The translations under genes were made by a program, and so were the position numbers. Below, piece after piece: positions 6,622 to 9,825 of a stretch of 9,825 bases of DNA. Every line of letters begins with the position of its first letter. The first letter of the stretch is position 1. Source of the DNA: JAVBPA01 sp031549925 (lineage in GTDB: Bacteria; Bacillota; Clostridia; Oscillospirales; CAG-272); the NCBI GenBank assembly GCA_031549925.1, contig JAVBPA010000123.1, forward strand, positions 1 to 9,825, read 5' to 3'. The notes under the pieces were generated by a model. The model saw only the letters and a program-made list of their open reading frames with translations, made no database searches and was not told the origin of the DNA.

Positions 6622-8193
6622 ATGGACAAAACTAATTTTGATTCCAAAATAGAAGATGTATCAAAATCCATATTGTCATATTGCATAAAGCGGACTTTTA
6701 ACAGAGAAGAAGCTGAAGACCTTGCTCAGGATATAATAACAGAGCTTTTTAAAAGTATCGACAATATCCGAAACGATGAAGCCTTCTACTCTTTTATGTG
6801 GAGTGTCGCCGGAAAAGTTTATGCTATGTGGTGCCGCAAGAATAGTCAAAAAAATAAAATCATGACTACTCTTGAATTAAAAGATGATTTGCCGGATAAT
6901 GAAAATTATTTTTTTGATAATGAAAACAATGATTTATATTTGCTTCGCCGTGAATTAACTCTTCTTTCAAAAAAATACCGCCGGGTAGTTATTCTTTATT
7001 ATTTTGAAAACAAATCCTGTCCTGAAATTTCGTCCCTTTTGGATATAAGCGAAAGCATGGTGAAATATTTGCTTTTTAAAGCGCGAAAAATTTTAAAGGA
7101 TGGTATAAATATGGAAAGAAATTACGGTGAGCTTAGCTACAATCCCAAAAATTTATCTCTTATGTATATGGGAGAAGGTCCAAATAAATTTTGGAGTATA
7201 ACAGACGGTAAAATACTACCTCAAAATATTTTATGGGCATGTTATAACGATAATTTAACTCCGAATGAAATAAGTCTTCAAATAGGTACTTCTCTTCCGT
7301 ATATTGAAAACGAAATCAAAAAGTTGACCGAAAGCGGGCTTCTGCTTTACAACAAAGGAAAATACAGCACAAATATTATAATATTTACGAATGATTTTAA
7401 AAATGAAGTATCTCAGAAAACGAAACAAATCCAGGAAAATATAGCCGATACTATATACAATTTTATAATTTTAAATGAAACAAAAATAAGAGATATCGGT
7501 TTTTATATGAACGATATGTCATTCAATTCTTTTTTGTGGCATATGAATTCCGTTATCCAAATTCTTTTGTTTGGTAATATAACAAAAAAATATCCTTTTG
7601 AAGAATACCCCGTTACGAAGTTTGGAGACCGCGCATTTGTTTGGGGAGACGAATCACCGAGATGTATATTAAACATTTGCTGTATGACTAAAGAAAGCGA
7701 ATTAAATGAAGGAGAAATTCGTTTTTTAGATTATCTGCCTGTTCCGAAAAGTGACAACAATCTTTTCTTCAGAAATAAAAATTTAACTAATTTTTATATA
7801 AAATTGGCTTCCGGTAAATATTCGGATTTGAACGAATACGAAAAAGAATTAGCTTCCGAATTGATAAAAAACGGCTACCTTTCAAAAGTCGAAGATAAAT
7901 TATCGGTGACAGCTCCTGTTTATACTCGTATGCAAATAAATACTCTATATAGTATACTTAATTCTTTAATCGATGAAGTTATCACAGAAGTTGCAAAAAT
8001 ACAGCAGATTACAGAAACGATACTTAAAAATCATATACCATTGCATTTAGAGCAACAAGCTGAATCTATTGCTTGTATGTTAATGTTTGACGATGTGTGC
8101 GGAGCTTCAACCGAAATAATGGTTTGCAAGAATTATTTGAAAACATATTGGATAATATCAGAAATGCCTACTGTATATATTATCACGGATTAA
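6622..8193 (+). CDS. ECF-like RNA polymerase sigma factor with winged-helix segment and long C-terminal extension
   Basis: The 523-residue protein begins with sigma-70 region 2 (about 12-80: NREEAEDLAQDIITELF, then FMWSVAGKVYAMWCRKN). Region 4 follows at about 108-160, with LLSKKYRRVVILYYFENKSC and the helix-turn-helix CPEISSLLDISESMVKYLLFKARKIL. A normal ECF sigma factor ends here. This one continues for about 360 residues. Residues 200-256 look like a winged helix: ILWACYNDNLTPNEISLQIG, then YIENEIKKLTESGLLL and a wing strand. The C-terminal 270 residues are of unknown fold and end with HLEQQAESIACMLMFDDV and a EMPTVYIITD tail. The start has a good AGGGA (6613-6617). No anti-sigma gene is adjacent, so the extension may itself control activity. 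I recall similar long proteins in Clostridia but no described function. Confidence 0.8.
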   Translation: MDKTNFDSKIEDVSKSILSYCIKRTFNREEAEDLAQDIITELFKSIDNIRNDEAFYSFMWSVAGKVYAMWCRKNSQKNKIMTTLELKDDLPDNENYFFDNENNDLYLLRRELTLLSKKYRRVVILYYFENKSCPEISSLLDISESMVKYLLFKARKILKDGINMERNYGELSYNPKNLSLMYMGEGPNKFWSITDGKILPQNILWACYNDNLTPNEISLQIGTSLPYIENEIKKLTESGLLLYNKGKYSTNIIIFTNDFKNEVSQKTKQIQENIADTIYNFIILNETKIRDIGFYMNDMSFNSFLWHMNSVIQILLFGNITKKYPFEEYPVTKFGDRAFVWGDESPRCILNICCMTKESELNEGEIRFLDYLPVPKSDNNLFFRNKNLTNFYIKLASGKYSDLNEYEKELASELIKNGYLSKVEDKLSVTAPVYTRMQINTLYSILNSLIDEVITEVAKIQQITETILKNHIPLHLEQQAESIACMLMFDDVCGASTEIMVCKNYLKTYWIISEMPTVYIITD

Positions 8194-8199
8194 AAAGGA

Positions 8200-8280
8200 A
8201 TTAATATCGGAATCGGAGCAGCAGATATAAAGTACACAGTATAAATTTTTACAATTACCGCTGCTCCCGTTACCGTTAAT
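8200..8280 (+). repeat. Imperfect inverted repeat between the sigma factor and HD hydrolase genes
   Basis: GGAGCAGC (8215-8222) is perfectly complementary to GCTGCTCC (8260-8267). The arms extend outward with gaps: CGG (8208-8210) against CCG (8273-8275), and ATTAA (8200-8204) against TTAAT (8276-8280). The loop is 37 bases and AT-rich. It begins six bases after the sigma factor stop and ends 13 bases before the next ATG. It could be a terminator-like or regulatory RNA structure. No U run follows the stem, and the ends do not match the integron attC consensus. Confidence 0.5.
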
Positions 8281-8293
8281 AAATAAAATTATA

Positions 8294-8916
8294 ATGATTT
8301 TAGATTTATCTTATATTAAATATTTTCCTGTAACAGACAATATCATCGTTGACGCTTTAAAACTATTAAATATCAACAATAAAAAAGAAACCGCCGAACA
8401 TTGTTTAAATGTGGCTGAGCTTTGTGCTAAAACAGCAAAAAATATAAACTCGACGAAAAAGCCGCTTATACTTGCGGTATATTGCATGATATCTCATCTA
8501 TAATTCAACCTGCCGATATGTTAAAATACGCCTGCGAAAATTTTGATTATATTGATGATGCCGAAAAAAAATATAATTTTTTGCTTCATCAGCGTATATC
8601 GGCTGTTATTGCAAAAGAATATTTTAAAATATCGGATGAAAATATTTTATCAGCGATAGAATGTCATACAACATTAAAAGCTGAAGCGTCTGATTACGAT
8701 ATGCTGCTTTTTATTGCTGATAAACTCTCCTGGGACCAAAATGGTCGTCCGCCTTTTTATGATGATGTTATAAAAGCCTTTGATGTATCTATTTATCATG
8801 CTTCTTTTGCTTATATTGAATTTATTTTAAACGATGCATCTTTATTATATCCTCACAAATGGCTCATGGAAGCACGGAATTTTTTATTTCATAAATGTAA
8901 AAAAGAGAAACAATAA
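8294..8916 (+). pseudogene. YqeK-like HD domain hydrolase, frameshifted by one base
   Basis: The ATG at 8294 reads TAEHCLNVAELCAKTAK and then runs out of register and stops at 8503. The -1 frame carries on with KYKLDEKAAYTCGILHDIS. Joining at the A run 8437-8442 gives 207 residues with all HD-domain landmarks in order: His in EHCLNVAE, the HD pair in GILHDIS, His in LLHQRISA, His in ECHTT and Asp in FIADKLSWDQ. This pattern resembles YqeK, an iron-dependent enzyme that splits Ap4A symmetrically into two ADP. The usual nadD and rsfS neighbours are absent, so this is a stand-alone relative. One A is missing compared with an intact gene; the second part alone would start at a TTG (8482) without the first His. 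No clear ribosome site precedes the ATG. The stop overlaps the next start by one base. Confidence 0.8.
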
Positions 8917-9695
8917 TGACAAATAAAGAAATTTTAAAAATCGCAATGGAGCAATCGGCAATTGATTGTAACTGCCTTCCGGAGGATTTTTGTTCCGGTA
9001 AAAACAAAGTTGTCATATCGGAAGAAAATCCTAAAGCCAGAGCTTATTTAAAACTGCCTTTTTGGTGTGATTTAGTATACTACGGAAATAACATTGTAGC
9101 TTCGACAGACAGTTCTATTACTGATATCGTTTTAAATTACATAAATACATATCCTCCGGAACATTGCTTTGAAACGCCTAATTTACATGTCTTAAATGAT
9201 ACAATACAAAAATACGGTATGCGTATTTGTTTCATGGCGGAATATTTTTTACCTGATTCAGATATTATCAAACCTCTTCCCTGTCCGTTTGAAATTAAAT
9301 TTTTGTATCCTGCCGATTTTAAAGAGTTATATATTCCTCAATGGAGCAACGCTTTATGTGAAAGCCGACAACATTTAGACGTTATGGCAACCGGAGCGTT
9401 TGATAACGGTAAACTCATTGGTCTTGCGGGTTGTTCTGCCGATTGTGAAAACATGAGACAAATCGGGATTGATGTTTTACCAGGATACCGTAATATGGGA
9501 ATAGCCTCATCTCTCACAAGCACTTTGGCAGTGAAAATTTTGGAAGAAGGAAAAGTTCCGTTTTATTGCTGCGCTTGGTCAAACATCGCATCGGCAAGAA
9601 ACGCTTTAAAAAGCGGATTTAAACCTGCTTGGGCTGAAATGACAGCCAAAAATTATGAATTTATTGATAACATGAATAAAATAAAATCAAGATAA
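8916..9695 (+). CDS. GNAT family N-acetyltransferase with N-terminal extension
   Basis: This 259-residue protein has a C-terminal GNAT domain from about 125 to 240. IGLAGCSADCENMRQIGIDV forms strands 3-4, and LPGYRNMGIASSLTSTLA (188-205) is the acetyl-CoA-binding loop and helix. FYCCAWSNIASARNALKSGF (216-235) is the closing strand and helix. The first 120 residues (MEQSAIDCNCLPEDF, then LKLPFWCDLVYYGNNIVAS and HCFETPNLHVLN) form a conserved extension of a clostridial subgroup whose substrate I do not know. Ten or so cysteines are spread along the protein, high for its size. The ATG overlaps the preceding HD hydrolase stop in a TAATG, so both are probably made from one transcript. A weak AGAG precedes the start. 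Confidence 0.85.
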   Translation: MTNKEILKIAMEQSAIDCNCLPEDFCSGKNKVVISEENPKARAYLKLPFWCDLVYYGNNIVASTDSSITDIVLNYINTYPPEHCFETPNLHVLNDTIQKYGMRICFMAEYFLPDSDIIKPLPCPFEIKFLYPADFKELYIPQWSNALCESRQHLDVMATGAFDNGKLIGLAGCSADCENMRQIGIDVLPGYRNMGIASSLTSTLAVKILEEGKVPFYCCAWSNIASARNALKSGFKPAWAEMTAKNYEFIDNMNKIKSR

Positions 9696-9713
9696 ATCCG
9701 AAAATTTATTTTT
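9692..9713 (+). terminator. Weak terminator-like hairpin after the last GNAT gene
   Basis: ATAAAT (9692-9697) pairs with ATTTAT (9704-9709) around a six-base loop and is followed by four T. It begins inside the stop codon. The stem has no G-C pair, so termination efficiency is doubtful. The remaining bases to 9825 hold no gene that I can see. Confidence 0.3.
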
Positions 9714-9825
9714 AGATAAAAACATATTATTTTTATTGATTTATAAAAAACTGTTTGGGAAAATTTTAATATTGTCAAATTAATTTAACCAAACCATTAC
9801 TTATTTGAACATAGGAACGTTTGTC

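Noticed and set aside
808..8293. Gene cassettes of an integron array
   Set aside because: The one-strand order of unrelated genes suggested it, but I found no repeated attC-like sites: no matching RYYYAAC/GTTRRRY ends, and spacers do not resemble each other. The inverted repeat at 8200-8280 also lacks those ends.
8294..8916. Two separate small genes instead of one frameshifted HD hydrolase
   Set aside because: The metal-binding His is in the first part and the HD pair and other ligands in the second, and the sequence joins seamlessly with one added base.
9196..9378. Plus-strand open frame inside the last GNAT gene
   Set aside because: It is in another frame of a well-supported gene, with no ribosome site or motif.

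Overview
The window is very AT-rich DNA and every credible gene lies on the plus strand. The closest family resemblances I can recall for several products (the 259-residue GNAT, the HD hydrolase, the sigma factor with a long tail, the AadA-like nucleotidyltransferase) are in Clostridia. Other signs also fit a low-GC Bacillota chromosome: TTG start codons with purine-rich ribosome sites, a lipoprotein signal peptide, and a textbook sigma-A promoter. This placement rests on remembered family patterns, not on a search. No rRNA, tRNA, CRISPR array, transposase, integrase or phage gene was seen.

Layout. Positions 2-202 are the tail of a GNAT acetyltransferase cut by the window edge. A small P-loop kinase follows (308-807), broken by one missing A in an A run. 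After a short open frame that may be a gene remnant (803-943) come a second P-loop kinase (1022-1645) and, overlapping it by four bases, an S66-family LD-carboxypeptidase/MccF-like peptidase (1642-2529). Next are a lipoprotein of unknown function (2585-3205), a RimJ/RimL-type GNAT (3310-3873) and an AadA-like nucleotidyltransferase (3951-4760). A strong promoter then drives a 12-helix flippase-like membrane protein (4958-6322). After a 299-base gap come an ECF-like sigma factor with a winged-helix segment and a long C-terminal extension (6622-8193), an imperfect inverted repeat, a YqeK-like HD hydrolase again broken by one missing A (8294-8916), and a third GNAT (8916-9695) overlapping it by one base.

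How the genes relate. There is no single pathway. The common theme is modification of small molecules or nucleotides: three acetyltransferases, two kinases, one nucleotidyltransferase, one peptidase of the microcin C immunity family and one probable dinucleoside-polyphosphate hydrolase. This looks like an accessory, resistance or housekeeping-variant region of a clostridial chromosome. Two pairs look translationally coupled: 1022-1645 with 1642-2529, and 8294-8916 with 8916-9695. Points most worth a second look are the two A-tract frameshifts with identical local context, the sigma factor with a fused second DNA-binding segment, the 16-base palindrome on the flippase promoter, and the S66 peptidase plus RimL-type GNAT pairing, which recalls MccF/MccE immunity.
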